DNA of 64,000 bases. It comes from Bordetella parapertussis (GTDB taxonomy: Bacteria; Acidobacteriota; Terriglobia; Bryobacterales; Bryobacteraceae). The notes beneath the pieces were generated by a model. It was given only the letters and a program-made list of their open reading frames with translations. It ran no database searches and was not told where the DNA came from. The position numbers and the translations under genes are program-made. The stretch covers positions 41,817 through 105,816 of the forward strand of contig CALQCC020000013.1 of assembly GCA_943328975.2 (NCBI GenBank), read 5' to 3'. Below, in pieces: positions 52,121 through 61,303 of the stretch; positions within the stretch are counted from its first letter, which is position 1; every line of letters starts with the position of its first letter.

Positions 52121-54934
52121 ATGCTCAAATACTGTGCGCTTTTATCACTCTGTGCTTCTGCCACCCTTGCGGCCGAATTTGTAACCGGCCAAGGGGCTCG
52201 CCTTGTCATTGGGCAGACCACATTTACGAACCAAGAATCCGGTGCCACGGCAAAACTGCTGGGCGGCGTAGGAGCGGTCGCGTTTGCCAACGGCAAACTC
52301 TACATCGCCGACGCCAATCGCCTGAACCTCACGCCGGTGAACAACCGCGTGTTGGTGATGGACACCGCCACTTTCCCGAAAGCCACCGATGAGATCCAGC
52401 CATATCTTTCGCGCTGTGCCGTGTGCGTGGGCGAAGCGAGCCTGGTTCTAGGCCAAAAAGATTTCACCAGCACCGCCGCAAATACGAGCACCGACGTGGC
52501 CGGGGATCGCATGCGCTTGCCCAGCGGCATCGCTACCGATGGCCAACGCCTGGTAGTTGCGGACACCCTGAACAACCGCGTGCTGCTCTGGACCTCACTA
52601 CCCAGCGTCAACGGCCAACCGGCGAACATCGTACTTGGCCAGCCGCGCTTGGACCAGATTAAGGCGCCGATCGTGACCGATGCCAAGAGCCTGCGCGCGC
52701 CGCAGGGCGTGTGGATTCAGAACGGCCGCCTGTTTGTGGCCGACGCACAGAACCATCGCGTGTTGATCTGGAACTCCATCCCGACGACGAATGAACAACC
52801 CGCCGACATCGTGCTGGGTCAAAACAGCATGACCGATTCGGTGGAACTGGATCCCATCAAGGCCAACATTACGATCGCCGCCGATTCGCTGCTGACGCCC
52901 ACTTCGGTGACCAGCGACGGCGTTCGCTTGTACGTCACCGACCTTGGCCTGAATCGCGTGTTGATCTGGAACACGATCCCGTCGCGCAATCATCAGCCAG
53001 CCGACGTCGTGATCGGACAGAAAGATTTCACGGCTCACCTATCCAACAACGTCGTGGACCTCTGCAATCCTCTGGATGAGAACCGGGACGGCGTATCCGA
53101 TAAAGACACAAACGGCAATCTGGTCTATCCCTTCCGCTGCGGCAAGACCATGAACTTCCCGCGTTATGCGTTGAGCGATGGCAAGCGCTTGTTTGTGGCG
53201 GATGGCGGCAATGACCGCATCCTGATTTACAAGACGATTCCCACGCAGAACGCCGCCGCTGCCGATGTAATCTTGGGGCAGCCGGATGAATTCCAGAGCG
53301 TGGTCTCGAGCGCGACAGATCTATTCCATCCGTTGCTGCGACAATCGGCTGCGGACATCACCGCAACCCCCACGGCGCTGGCATGGGATGGAACGAACCT
53401 TTACGTAACCGACCCCAGCAATCGCCGCATTCTGGTCTTCACCGAAGGCGAGCCGTTGATCGCGATCAACGGTGTCCGCAACGCGGCCAGCCGTGAGATC
53501 TTCTCGCTCGGCTCCGTATCCGTGCGGCTGAGTCAGAGCATCAATTCAACTACAGGCCTGCTGGACACCGGCAAGATCACCGAAGGCGACACTGTTACAG
53601 TCACGATTGCAGACACACGGAACTACGTCTACACAGTAGTCAAGGACGACACGCTGGATACGATCATGATCGGGCTCGCATCCCTGATCAATGCCGGGAA
53701 CGGCGATCTGCAAGTGTTTGCGAAGTACGAGCCAACTCTAGGCTTGGTCAAGTTACAAGCCAAGGTGGGCGGCACCACGGGTAATGATATTTCCATCGCC
53801 ATCGCGACCAGCGAAGATGCGGGCGTAATCGCTGGCGCCAGCGGAACGTTCCTGCAGGGCGGGCAGAACGCCACGGTCATCGCACCGGGCACACTGGTCA
53901 CCATGCTGGGCAAGAACTTGGCTGCGAAGGCAGCCATCGGCGACGCCAGCGGAAAAAACCTTCCCCTGGAACTCGGCGGCGTTGAGGCATATTTCGACGG
54001 CATCCGGTCCCCCTTGCTATACGTTTCGCCGACTCAAGTAAATGCACAGGTCCCGTTTGAAGTTCTGGATTCGAACAACATCAGTTTCTACTTGCGCATC
54101 CAGCGCGCTGACGGCAGCGTGATCGCGACCACCGCCATCGCGGTACCAATCGATCGTCAAAATCCCGGCATCTTCGCGGAAGAAGGCGATGATCCGCGTG
54201 TCGCCGTCGCCTATCACGCGTCGAGCTTTGCCACCGGGACCATCACCGTCGACGGTTCGATTGAAGAAGGCGACACTGCGACGATCACGATTTCCGACCG
54301 TGAGTACAAGTACACGGTAAAGGCTGATGACACGCTCGATTCCGTGCGCGACGCGCTGGTCGCCCAGATCAACGCCAATCCCGAAGAAGCCGTGGTCGCA
54401 GTGCCGGTATCTGCATTCCATCGTTTGCAATTGCGCGCCAAGGTTGCAGGTCCGGCGGGCGAGGGCACACCGTATTCGGCCACCTCGGCTGAAGGCGATA
54501 ACGGCACCGTGTTCCTGATTATGAGCGCGGCCAGCCCGGCCTTATGTTGCTCCAATGTAAGGGACACGCGCGTCACATTGCAGAACCCTGCGGTACCGGG
54601 AGAAACGATCTACGTCTTCGCCACCGGCCTGGGTCCTGTAACTCCGGAACAAGCGCAATTTGCGGCGCTCACAGGGGAACGCTATAGCGGCCCGGTGCTG
54701 AATACGCCGCGCGAGTTCGTCTCATCGCTGGCTGGCGGCTCCACCGCCAACGTGATCTCAGCGGGCCTGGAACAAGGCGGACGCGGCCTCTACCGCATCG
54801 TGCTGGAACTATCACCCGGCACTTCGGTCGGCACCAACAAATACGCGGGTCTGACAATCTCGCAATTCATCTACACCAGCAACACAGCCAACGTTCCCAT
54901 CCGGGATCCGAACGCGTCGACCGAGACGCAGTAG
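52121..54934 (+). CDS. Secreted NHL-repeat protein with interrupted TIGR03437-type domain
   Basis: The 937-residue product has a signal peptide (MLKYCALLSLCASATLAAE), then about six beta-propeller-like repeats to residue 445 (NRVLIWNSIP, QPADIVLGQ, LFVADAQNHRVLIW). The C-terminal TIGR03437-type domain is split: NGVRNAAS at about 449-456, resuming at IAPGTLVTMLGKNL (about 585), and again at NPAVPGETIYVFATGLGPV (about 820). The gaps hold two related inserts (EGDTVTVTIAD...YVYTV..DDTLD and EGDTATITISD...YKYTV..DDTLD). ATG 52121 is chosen for the signal peptide; TATACT is at 52088-52093. Confidence 0.82.
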   Translation: MLKYCALLSLCASATLAAEFVTGQGARLVIGQTTFTNQESGATAKLLGGVGAVAFANGKLYIADANRLNLTPVNNRVLVMDTATFPKATDEIQPYLSRCAVCVGEASLVLGQKDFTSTAANTSTDVAGDRMRLPSGIATDGQRLVVADTLNNRVLLWTSLPSVNGQPANIVLGQPRLDQIKAPIVTDAKSLRAPQGVWIQNGRLFVADAQNHRVLIWNSIPTTNEQPADIVLGQNSMTDSVELDPIKANITIAADSLLTPTSVTSDGVRLYVTDLGLNRVLIWNTIPSRNHQPADVVIGQKDFTAHLSNNVVDLCNPLDENRDGVSDKDTNGNLVYPFRCGKTMNFPRYALSDGKRLFVADGGNDRILIYKTIPTQNAAAADVILGQPDEFQSVVSSATDLFHPLLRQSAADITATPTALAWDGTNLYVTDPSNRRILVFTEGEPLIAINGVRNAASREIFSLGSVSVRLSQSINSTTGLLDTGKITEGDTVTVTIADTRNYVYTVVKDDTLDTIMIGLASLINAGNGDLQVFAKYEPTLGLVKLQAKVGGTTGNDISIAIATSEDAGVIAGASGTFLQGGQNATVIAPGTLVTMLGKNLAAKAAIGDASGKNLPLELGGVEAYFDGIRSPLLYVSPTQVNAQVPFEVLDSNNISFYLRIQRADGSVIATTAIAVPIDRQNPGIFAEEGDDPRVAVAYHASSFATGTITVDGSIEEGDTATITISDREYKYTVKADDTLDSVRDALVAQINANPEEAVVAVPVSAFHRLQLRAKVAGPAGEGTPYSATSAEGDNGTVFLIMSAASPALCCSNVRDTRVTLQNPAVPGETIYVFATGLGPVTPEQAQFAALTGERYSGPVLNTPREFVSSLAGGSTANVISAGLEQGGRGLYRIVLELSPGTSVGTNKYAGLTISQFIYTSNTANVPIRDPNASTETQ

Positions 54935-54977
54935 AGTCCGCGTTGCGGCGGCGGCAGTGGATGTACAATGAGTCCGC

Positions 54978-55409
54978 ATGATGAGACTCAAACTTCCCGT
55001 TGTCTCGGCTCTGCTCTTAGCTGCAGCGTCCCTCTGGGCGCATCATGGCTCCACTGGATTCGACCAGAAGAAACCAGTCCATTTCATCGGGAAAGTCAGC
55101 CTCCTGGAATGGGGCAATCCGCACATTGTGATCCACATCGAAGTGGCTGGCTCGGACGGCAGAGTCTCTACTTGGCTAGTGAACACCCTTCCTCCAAACA
55201 CGACGAAGAGGCTGGGCTATTCGCAGAGTTCCTTCGCGGTAGGGACACAGGTCTCCGTCGATGGTTATCAAGCCACGGACACATCCAATCACGTCAACGG
55301 CACCCGGATCGTCCTTCCGGATGGGAGGACGATCGTTACCGCCGATTGTTTTGATAACGGGCCGTATTGCTTCAAACCGGTCGACGCCAAAGGCAACCGC
55401 ATCGAATAA
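54978..55409 (+). CDS. Secreted DUF6152-like protein
   Basis: The 143-residue product has a signal peptide (to about WAHH) and the pattern AHHGSTGFDQKKPVHFIGKV, LEWGNPHIVIHIEV, then VNTLPPNTTKRLGY, like the DUF6152 family of small exported proteins of unknown role. Two Cys near the end (DCFDNGPYCF) may form a disulfide. TACAAT (54964-54969) is 8 nt before ATG. Confidence 0.7.
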   Translation: MMRLKLPVVSALLLAAASLWAHHGSTGFDQKKPVHFIGKVSLLEWGNPHIVIHIEVAGSDGRVSTWLVNTLPPNTTKRLGYSQSSFAVGTQVSVDGYQATDTSNHVNGTRIVLPDGRTIVTADCFDNGPYCFKPVDAKGNRIE

Positions 55410-55433
55410 GAAGCGCAACCCGTAGAGTCCTAC

Positions 55434-58400
55434 TTAGAACATCAACTTCAGGCTGCCCTGAATCTGACGCGAAGACGTGGTCGTCGCGGTGATCAGCCCG
55501 GCGGATGCGTTGAAGTTGGTTCCGCTGAAGACCGTCGTATTGGGTACTCCGAAATTCGCGTGGTTCAGAAGGTTGAAGAACTCGCCGCGGAACTGAAGAT
55601 TAAAGCGCTCCGAGATGCGGGTGTTCTTATTCACCGAGAAATCCACGGTGGCGAGGCCCGGTCCACGCAGGACGCCGCGGCCTACGTTTCCGAATGTGCC
55701 GACGGTGGGCAGTGAGAAGGCATTGGGATCGTACCAGCGCGTCGGCTGGCCCAGGATGATGTCGCCCTTGAAATCCGGATTGAAGTTCGGGCGGTCCGGA
55801 TTGCGCGTATCTCCATTGGCAGACCGATTGGCACCCACGAGCGGCGTAAAGGGGAAGCCGCTGAGCAGCGTCGTGATGCTGTTCAGCTGCCAGCCGCCGA
55901 CCACCTTGCTCATCGCACCGCTACTCGCCTGCATCCATCGCTGTCCCGGACCGATCGGCAAGTCGTAGTGGAAAGACATGGTCGATTGCGAGCGCGCATC
56001 CATCGCAGACGGGCCCCAGTCGCGCCGCAGATTGCTGCGGTCCATCAGCATCTGCGCCTGATTGTTCGCCTGCGCGCCGGTGAGCGCGGAGTTCATGTCC
56101 AAGTTCTTGGACCAGGTGTAGTTGCCGCGGAACTGCAAGCCGCGCGCTAGCCGCCGCGTCAACTCGACTTGCAGACCGTTGTAGCTGCTGTTGCCCTGCG
56201 TGGTCCAGAAGAAGCCGCCCGACAGATACTGATTCGGACGCAGACCGACCGGGATGAACTGCTGGCCTTGGTTCACAACTCCGCGAGCCGTACCCGTGCC
56301 ACCCGTGGTGCAGGTGGCCGTGCTGCAGATCTGTGCGGGCACGGTGTTGGGATCGAGGCTTAACAACCCGTGGTAGCCGTGCGAGCCGATGTAGGCCACA
56401 CGCAGTGTCATGTTCGAGCTGAGCTGCTGCTCAATCGAGAAGTTCCAGTTCTGCAAGGCAGGGGTCTGGGCATCGGACTGAACGCCCTGCGGCGCGAAGG
56501 TGGTGCAAGGCTGCGGGACGGTCGGACTGCACGCCGGACGGGGCTGCACGCCGGATGTAATCGGCAGGAAGCTGAACAGATTGCCCGTGAACGTCGCCGA
56601 GCCATTGTAAGGGGGGATCGAATTGAGCAGGAACGCGAGGTTATCGATCAATGTGTAATACATGCCGTAGCCCGCGCGGATCGCCGTCTTGCCGTTGCCA
56701 AACGGGTCCCATGCCAAGCTCAGGCGCGGTGCGAACAGTTTCTTCGCGTTGTTCTTCGTGAACGCCGATGTACCAGTGCGCGGCTCAGTGATCAACACGC
56801 CGTTGGCGTCGGGGATCCAGTTCCCTGCCCGGCCCGCGACCTCGTTCCAGCCGGTCGTGAATTCGTGGCGCAGTCCAATCTCCATCGTCAGATTGCGGCG
56901 GAGGCGAATCGTATCGTCGACGAACCAGGCGCCGAACATACTGCGGAATCCAACCGTAGTGGGATTCGGGACCACCTGGAAGTTCGTAACCGTGCCTTGC
57001 AGGAACGTCGTCAGACTTGCGAACGTAGCCTGTCCCAGCCGGCGCGATGCGCTGTTTTCGTTATCCTGCATGCGTTGGAGCCACACGCCCGCGCTCACCT
57101 GATGCCGTCCGCTGGTGGCGGAGACTGTATCGGCGAAGGTGAACAGATTGCGCCGGTTCAACACGTTCGCGGCGTTGTTGGAACCACCCGCCGTGATCGC
57201 CGCCAGGCCCGTAGTAGTATTCCCGCCACCGATGATAAAGCCGCCGACTTGCGCTCCCGAAACGAACGACAAGCTGGCCGGGAACTTCTGGAATTCCACG
57301 GCATCGAAGTTGAATCCAGCGCGCGAGAATCCCGCGCGGAACGTGTTCAAGATCCGCGGAGAAATGATATGCGTTTCCTGCAAGCTCAGCACGTGCGCCC
57401 GCAATTTGACGTTGGCCCCGAACAAAGGATCGGCTCCTGGAACAACGGAGTTTCCGTCGTCGATGGTATAGCTGCTGGTCAAAACGTCCTTAGCTCCGAT
57501 ATTGTAGTCGCCGCGCGCCGTACCGAAATCTTCCTGCACCTTGCGCCGCGGGTTGTTGAAGGAAAGCGCGGTACCGGTCTCGACGCCGTTGGACAACAAT
57601 TGAGGTCCGTTCACATCCGGCCACAGCTGCATGAAGGGCAGCATGCGGGCATCCAGATTCGCGACCTGAGAATACACACCGGCAGCGTTCGGCACGCGGC
57701 CCAACCGGGCCTCATTGTTCGGCACCACCGTCACGTTGGTCACAGCGAGCCGTTCGCGGAATCCTTCGTAGTTGCCGAACAGGAAGAGCTTGTCCTTCTT
57801 GATGGGACCGCCCAAGGATCCGCCAAACTGGTTCCTGCGGAACGCCGGGGCCGCACCTCGGTCGAAGAAATTACGCGCGTCCAGTTTATTGTTGCGGATA
57901 AACTCGAATACCGATCCATGCACCGCGTTACTGCCCGACTGCGTCACAACGTTGACCTGCGCGCCTGCGCGCTTGCCGTACTCCGCCGAATAGTTGTCGG
58001 TCAGTAAGTTGAACTCACGTACCGCGTCCACGCCCAGCAGTTGTCCGCTGACACCGCCCGGGCTATTCGATAATTGGCTGGACCCTGTGTATTCAATGCC
58101 ATTCAGCAGGAAGATATTTTCCAGCGGACGCCGACCCGCTACCGAGAAGTTGCTGCCATTGCTCGTGCTGGTTCCCGAACTGCGCAACGGGTAATTGATA
58201 GCGCTGGGATTCAGCGTAATCAAATTGTCGAAGCTGCGGCCGTTCAGCGGAAGGTCTTTGATCTGGCGCTCATTCACCAGGCCGAAGACTTGCGACGTCG
58301 TGGTATTCACCAGCGGAAGTTCTTCCGTCACCGTGATGGAATCGCTGACCGCGCCCAGTTGCAGCGTGAAATTCACAACCGCATTCTGTCCCACCACCAG

Positions 58401-58778
58401 ATCGATCCCGGTGCGTACGGCGGTTTTGAACGTCGCCTTCTCCACACGCAGTTCTTGCTGGCCGAGCGGTAAGCCCGTCACAAAATAGTCACCTGCCTCA
58501 TTGGAGTTCGCGGTACGGACGGCTCCCGTTTCGAGGCTGCGAACCGTAACGGTCGCGCCGCTGACGGCGGCCTTCGTCTCGTCTTCAATCCGTCCTGAAA
58601 TGGACGCCGCCACTTGGGCTAGCCCGAACTGGGCCGCCACCAGCAGGCATAACGCCAGCGCCTTAGGACGCGAAATCGGGGCCAAAGAGACGGTAGCCCG
58701 TAGCTTGCTCGCGGCACCAGCCAAGAGCGCGGACTTGTTCAGGATTGTGCGTGAATATGATGTGAAAGTTGTTGTCAT
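55434..58778 (-). CDS. TonB-dependent receptor of the Oar type
   Basis: The 1114-residue protein has a signal segment (about 35-55), a carboxypeptidase-regulatory-like domain (ISGRIEDETKAAVSGATVTV, about 60-79), a plug (ERQIKDLPLNGRSFDNLITL), and a large beta barrel ending in a terminal aromatic strand (GSLKLMF). It binds and imports a ligand, often glycan fragments, across the outer membrane. ATG 58778 overlaps the DUF58 gene by 116 nt; TTG 58685 gives a normal signal peptide (MAPISRPKALALC...) and a shorter overlap, and may be the real start. Confidence 0.85.
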   Translation of the reverse strand: MTTTFTSYSRTILNKSALLAGAASKLRATVSLAPISRPKALALCLLVAAQFGLAQVAASISGRIEDETKAAVSGATVTVRSLETGAVRTANSNEAGDYFVTGLPLGQQELRVEKATFKTAVRTGIDLVVGQNAVVNFTLQLGAVSDSITVTEELPLVNTTTSQVFGLVNERQIKDLPLNGRSFDNLITLNPSAINYPLRSSGTSTSNGSNFSVAGRRPLENIFLLNGIEYTGSSQLSNSPGGVSGQLLGVDAVREFNLLTDNYSAEYGKRAGAQVNVVTQSGSNAVHGSVFEFIRNNKLDARNFFDRGAAPAFRRNQFGGSLGGPIKKDKLFLFGNYEGFRERLAVTNVTVVPNNEARLGRVPNAAGVYSQVANLDARMLPFMQLWPDVNGPQLLSNGVETGTALSFNNPRRKVQEDFGTARGDYNIGAKDVLTSSYTIDDGNSVVPGADPLFGANVKLRAHVLSLQETHIISPRILNTFRAGFSRAGFNFDAVEFQKFPASLSFVSGAQVGGFIIGGGNTTTGLAAITAGGSNNAANVLNRRNLFTFADTVSATSGRHQVSAGVWLQRMQDNENSASRRLGQATFASLTTFLQGTVTNFQVVPNPTTVGFRSMFGAWFVDDTIRLRRNLTMEIGLRHEFTTGWNEVAGRAGNWIPDANGVLITEPRTGTSAFTKNNAKKLFAPRLSLAWDPFGNGKTAIRAGYGMYYTLIDNLAFLLNSIPPYNGSATFTGNLFSFLPITSGVQPRPACSPTVPQPCTTFAPQGVQSDAQTPALQNWNFSIEQQLSSNMTLRVAYIGSHGYHGLLSLDPNTVPAQICSTATCTTGGTGTARGVVNQGQQFIPVGLRPNQYLSGGFFWTTQGNSSYNGLQVELTRRLARGLQFRGNYTWSKNLDMNSALTGAQANNQAQMLMDRSNLRRDWGPSAMDARSQSTMSFHYDLPIGPGQRWMQASSGAMSKVVGGWQLNSITTLLSGFPFTPLVGANRSANGDTRNPDRPNFNPDFKGDIILGQPTRWYDPNAFSLPTVGTFGNVGRGVLRGPGLATVDFSVNKNTRISERFNLQFRGEFFNLLNHANFGVPNTTVFSGTNFNASAGLITATTTSSRQIQGSLKLMF

Positions 58779-59739
58779 CCGGGACCATCTGCGGCCTCCC
58801 CTTCATGGGAGAGAGCAACGCCAAATACTTAAGAATAGTATAGATGTCCGCAGCGTCGGGTATGGTTACATCCAGCATTTGGGTGAGAAACCGCACACGC
58901 GCGCTGTTTTCCGCCAATTCGAAGGCCAGAAACGCCGCGCATTCGATGGCCGCCTCAAACCAGGCCGCCTCAACCTCCCCTTCCGGCACGTCGATATCCA
59001 GATAGATCACGACCGTTCTGTCCTGCTCCCGAGCAAACTCGCGCACTTGCAGCGCGCCGGTATGCGCCGTTGCCTTCCAGTCCACATGGCGCGAGCTTTC
59101 GGAATGTTCGTAGGGACGCACGCGATAGAAGTCACTGCCCTGCCCGCGTTCTGTGGTGATGGCATGGGAGGCAATCTCCGTGCTCACCGAAGCGAGCAAC
59201 TCTTCAAAGCCAGGGCGAGGATCCAAGCAGGGATACACGATTACTTCGTGCCGGATGGTGACAGCCTCGCTGCGCTCGACAAAGCCAAACGGAAAGCGCG
59301 TGGAGAACTGGAAATCGCGCTGGTTGTGGGCCCCGCGCCGAGGAAAGTAGAGTTCCACCGGCTCGTCAATCGAAGCTCCCCCGGGGATGAGGGGGAAATA
59401 CAAGGCCGGCTGCAGCGGACCATCTGGCTGACGGCTGAAGGCCAACTGTACGCTGAACGAAGGTACAAGCCGTTTCACATTCCTGACACGCACGCCAGCC
59501 CGGACCGTGCGTCGCGCTGATGTGTGCTGCGGCAGCAGTAAGTCCAGCTCCAGTCCCGTCAGGCCCAAACGGCCCACGAAGCCCGAAATCAGAAACGTCG
59601 AGACCATGGCGGCCAAGATCAGGAACAAAAGATTGTTGGCGGAGACAAACGCAGCACCCGCCACCAGCACGATCGCGAAGATGTAAGCGGCCCCGGCCCG
59701 CGTAATGCGCTGCCGGCGCCAGAGTTCACGCAGACTCAC
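58663..59739 (-). CDS. DUF58-domain membrane protein
   Basis: The 358-residue protein has two N-terminal membrane helices (about 17-35 and 38-55) and a DUF58 core with DFYRVRPYEHSESSRHVDWKA, the family signature (RxYxxGDxxRxIDWKAxA in most members), and LQVREFAREQDRTVVIYLDI. DUF58 proteins usually stand next to MoxR ATPases; none is here. The GTG start overlaps the upstream stop (GTGA). Confidence 0.85.
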   Translation of the reverse strand: MSLRELWRRQRITRAGAAYIFAIVLVAGAAFVSANNLLFLILAAMVSTFLISGFVGRLGLTGLELDLLLPQHTSARRTVRAGVRVRNVKRLVPSFSVQLAFSRQPDGPLQPALYFPLIPGGASIDEPVELYFPRRGAHNQRDFQFSTRFPFGFVERSEAVTIRHEVIVYPCLDPRPGFEELLASVSTEIASHAITTERGQGSDFYRVRPYEHSESSRHVDWKATAHTGALQVREFAREQDRTVVIYLDIDVPEGEVEAAWFEAAIECAAFLAFELAENSARVRFLTQMLDVTIPDAADIYTILKYLALLSPMKGRPQMVPDDNNFHIIFTHNPEQVRALGWCREQATGYRLFGPDFAS

Positions 59740-60836
59740 GGTCTTTTCTCCACCTGCGGCGCCGCCACGCGCCCCACCGCGTTCACGATCTTGCGGTACG
59801 GAATCTTATCCAGCGAATCGAAGCCGATCCATTCGCCATCCCGCCAACTCGACCCATGCCAGCGCGTGAGCATCGCCAGATGCTCAAGATTCGGAGTGCC
59901 CGTTGGCGCTACTTGGGCGATGATCTCTCGCACGCGCCGATCCATACTTTGTCCGCCGTCAACCGTATCGACCAAGACAAGCCGCCGAGGCTCCTGCCAA
60001 TGCCCGCCCACGAAGAATAGGAAGTCTATCGCAGTATTCGCAGCGGAACGGACTACCGCGACTCCGGCAAGTTGATCCAGCGGGCGCGCCAAGTCGCCCG
60101 CCGCAGCAGCGACCTCGCGAATGCGTGCCACGCGCTGATGCAATCGCTCGGCCTCTTCAAACTGCATTTCCGTGCTGGCGCGATCGCGAGCGACCTCGAG
60201 CGGATCGGCCAATGACGCGCCAGCGGTGCGGAGGAACTGCTCAACGCGCTGCGTTTCGTGCGCGTATTCATCGCGGGACACAGCGGCCTGGCAGGGGCGC
60301 AGACACTTGTTCATTTCGCCGTAGATACAGCCTGGATGCTCCGGCGTTGGCGCGAGATTCTCCTCACAGCGTCGTATTTGAAACAGGTCAAGCACGCCGC
60401 CTTCATAACGTTCCGCAGCAGCACGGCTCGCGAAAGGTCCGGTGAACAGGCCTCGCCCCAGCCTCGTCGTAACCATCGCCCGGGGAAACGGATTGTCGGT
60501 CACCAGTCGCACAAAGGCCGGAGCCTTCAAGCGCGTGATCTTCTGCCAGTCGTCGGGGAAGTAACGCTGCGCGAGTTCCAGATGGACCAGCATCGCTTCC
60601 AGTTGCGACCCAACGGTCCAGTATTCGATGCGCTCGACTACGCCACCCAATTTCAGTACGCGCGAGAGCCCTTCGGCGCGGGCCACCAACCGTCGTAGGC
60701 GGCGGCGCAAGAGCGACGTCTTCGCCAGATACGGAGCACCCTCTGCCGCCCATAGAAGGAACACTGCAGGGCGGTCAGGGACTTCAATAAGCTCCTCGCC
60801 CAGTTCCGACAACAGCGCTTTGACCGGTTCACGCAC
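59736..60836 (-). CDS. UvrC-like protein without the C-terminal nuclease domain
   Basis: The product is 366 residues from GTG 60836 (or 367 from TTG 60839). It has a degenerate GIY-YIG region (PAVFLLWAAEGAPYLAKTSL, where UvrC usually has GVY and YVGKA), the UvrC-type Cys cluster (C..CIYGEMNKCLRPC, about 172-197) that binds iron-sulfur in UvrC, and a UVR motif (FEEAERLHQRVARI). The RNase H-like nuclease and helix-hairpin-helix domains of full UvrC (about 600 residues) are absent. A partial nuclease like Cho, or a non-catalytic UvrB partner, are options. TACAAT (60850-60845) lies 8 nt before GTG. Confidence 0.7.
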   Translation of the reverse strand: MREPVKALLSELGEELIEVPDRPAVFLLWAAEGAPYLAKTSLLRRRLRRLVARAEGLSRVLKLGGVVERIEYWTVGSQLEAMLVHLELAQRYFPDDWQKITRLKAPAFVRLVTDNPFPRAMVTTRLGRGLFTGPFASRAAAERYEGGVLDLFQIRRCEENLAPTPEHPGCIYGEMNKCLRPCQAAVSRDEYAHETQRVEQFLRTAGASLADPLEVARDRASTEMQFEEAERLHQRVARIREVAAAAGDLARPLDQLAGVAVVRSAANTAIDFLFFVGGHWQEPRRLVLVDTVDGGQSMDRRVREIIAQVAPTGTPNLEHLAMLTRWHGSSWRDGEWIGFDSLDKIPYRKIVNAVGRVAAPQVEKRP

Positions 60837-60844
60837 CAATAACG

Positions 60845-60863
60845 ATTGTAGTCGCGCTACCCT
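60845..60863. promoter_or_regulatory. Back-to-back -10 boxes of a divergent leaderless pair
   Basis: On the minus strand TACAAT (60850-60845) lies 8 nt before GTG 60836; on the plus strand TACCCT (60858-60863) lies 8 nt before ATG 60872. Each -35 region would fall over the other gene's start, so the two promoters should compete for polymerase. Confidence 0.5.
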
Positions 60864-60871
60864 GGAAATCT

Positions 60872-61303
60872 ATGGCTCAATCCACCTACGACGATGCGAA
60901 TTTGATCCTGCGCCTGTATGAATTGCGGCGCGAAGACAAGATGCGCGCGGCCCGCAACTGGTTCGTGGCGAACTTCCGCTGCAAATCCATGGCAGAAATG
61001 GGCGAGCTTTGCCCTCCCGGCACCGAAGCCAACGCCTACTTCCGCCAAGTGGTCAGCTACTGGGATATGGCGGGTTCCTTCGTGAATACCGGCGTGCTCA
61101 GTGCGGATCTCTTCTTCATGAACACGCGCGAGATCCTGTTGGTGTGGGAACGCGTCAAGCCCATCATCGGCGACGTCCGCGCGGCATTCAAAGATCCCAG
61201 CTACTTGGGCAACCTGGAAAAGGCCGGCATCTCCGCCGCGGAATACATCAAGCGCACTTCGGGCGAAGAAGCGTACAAAGGCTTCGTCACGCGGATCTCG
61301 TAA
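60872..61303 (+). CDS. Conserved-looking protein of unknown function
   Basis: The 143-residue product is soluble and mostly helical (YDDANLILRLYELRREDKMR, ARNWFVANFRCKSMAEMGEL, DLFFMNTREILLVWERVKP). I do not recognise a family. Its TAA overlaps the next ATG by one base (TAATG), so it is translated with the DUF2007-like gene. TACCCT is 8 nt before ATG. Confidence 0.7.
   Translation: MAQSTYDDANLILRLYELRREDKMRAARNWFVANFRCKSMAEMGELCPPGTEANAYFRQVVSYWDMAGSFVNTGVLSADLFFMNTREILLVWERVKPIIGDVRAAFKDPSYLGNLEKAGISAAEYIKRTSGEEAYKGFVTRIS

Noticed and set aside
56370..58007. 545-codon open frame on the plus strand inside the TonB-receptor gene
   Set aside because: Shadow of the receptor: composition is Arg-rich and no domain is visible, while the minus strand reads as a complete Oar-type receptor.
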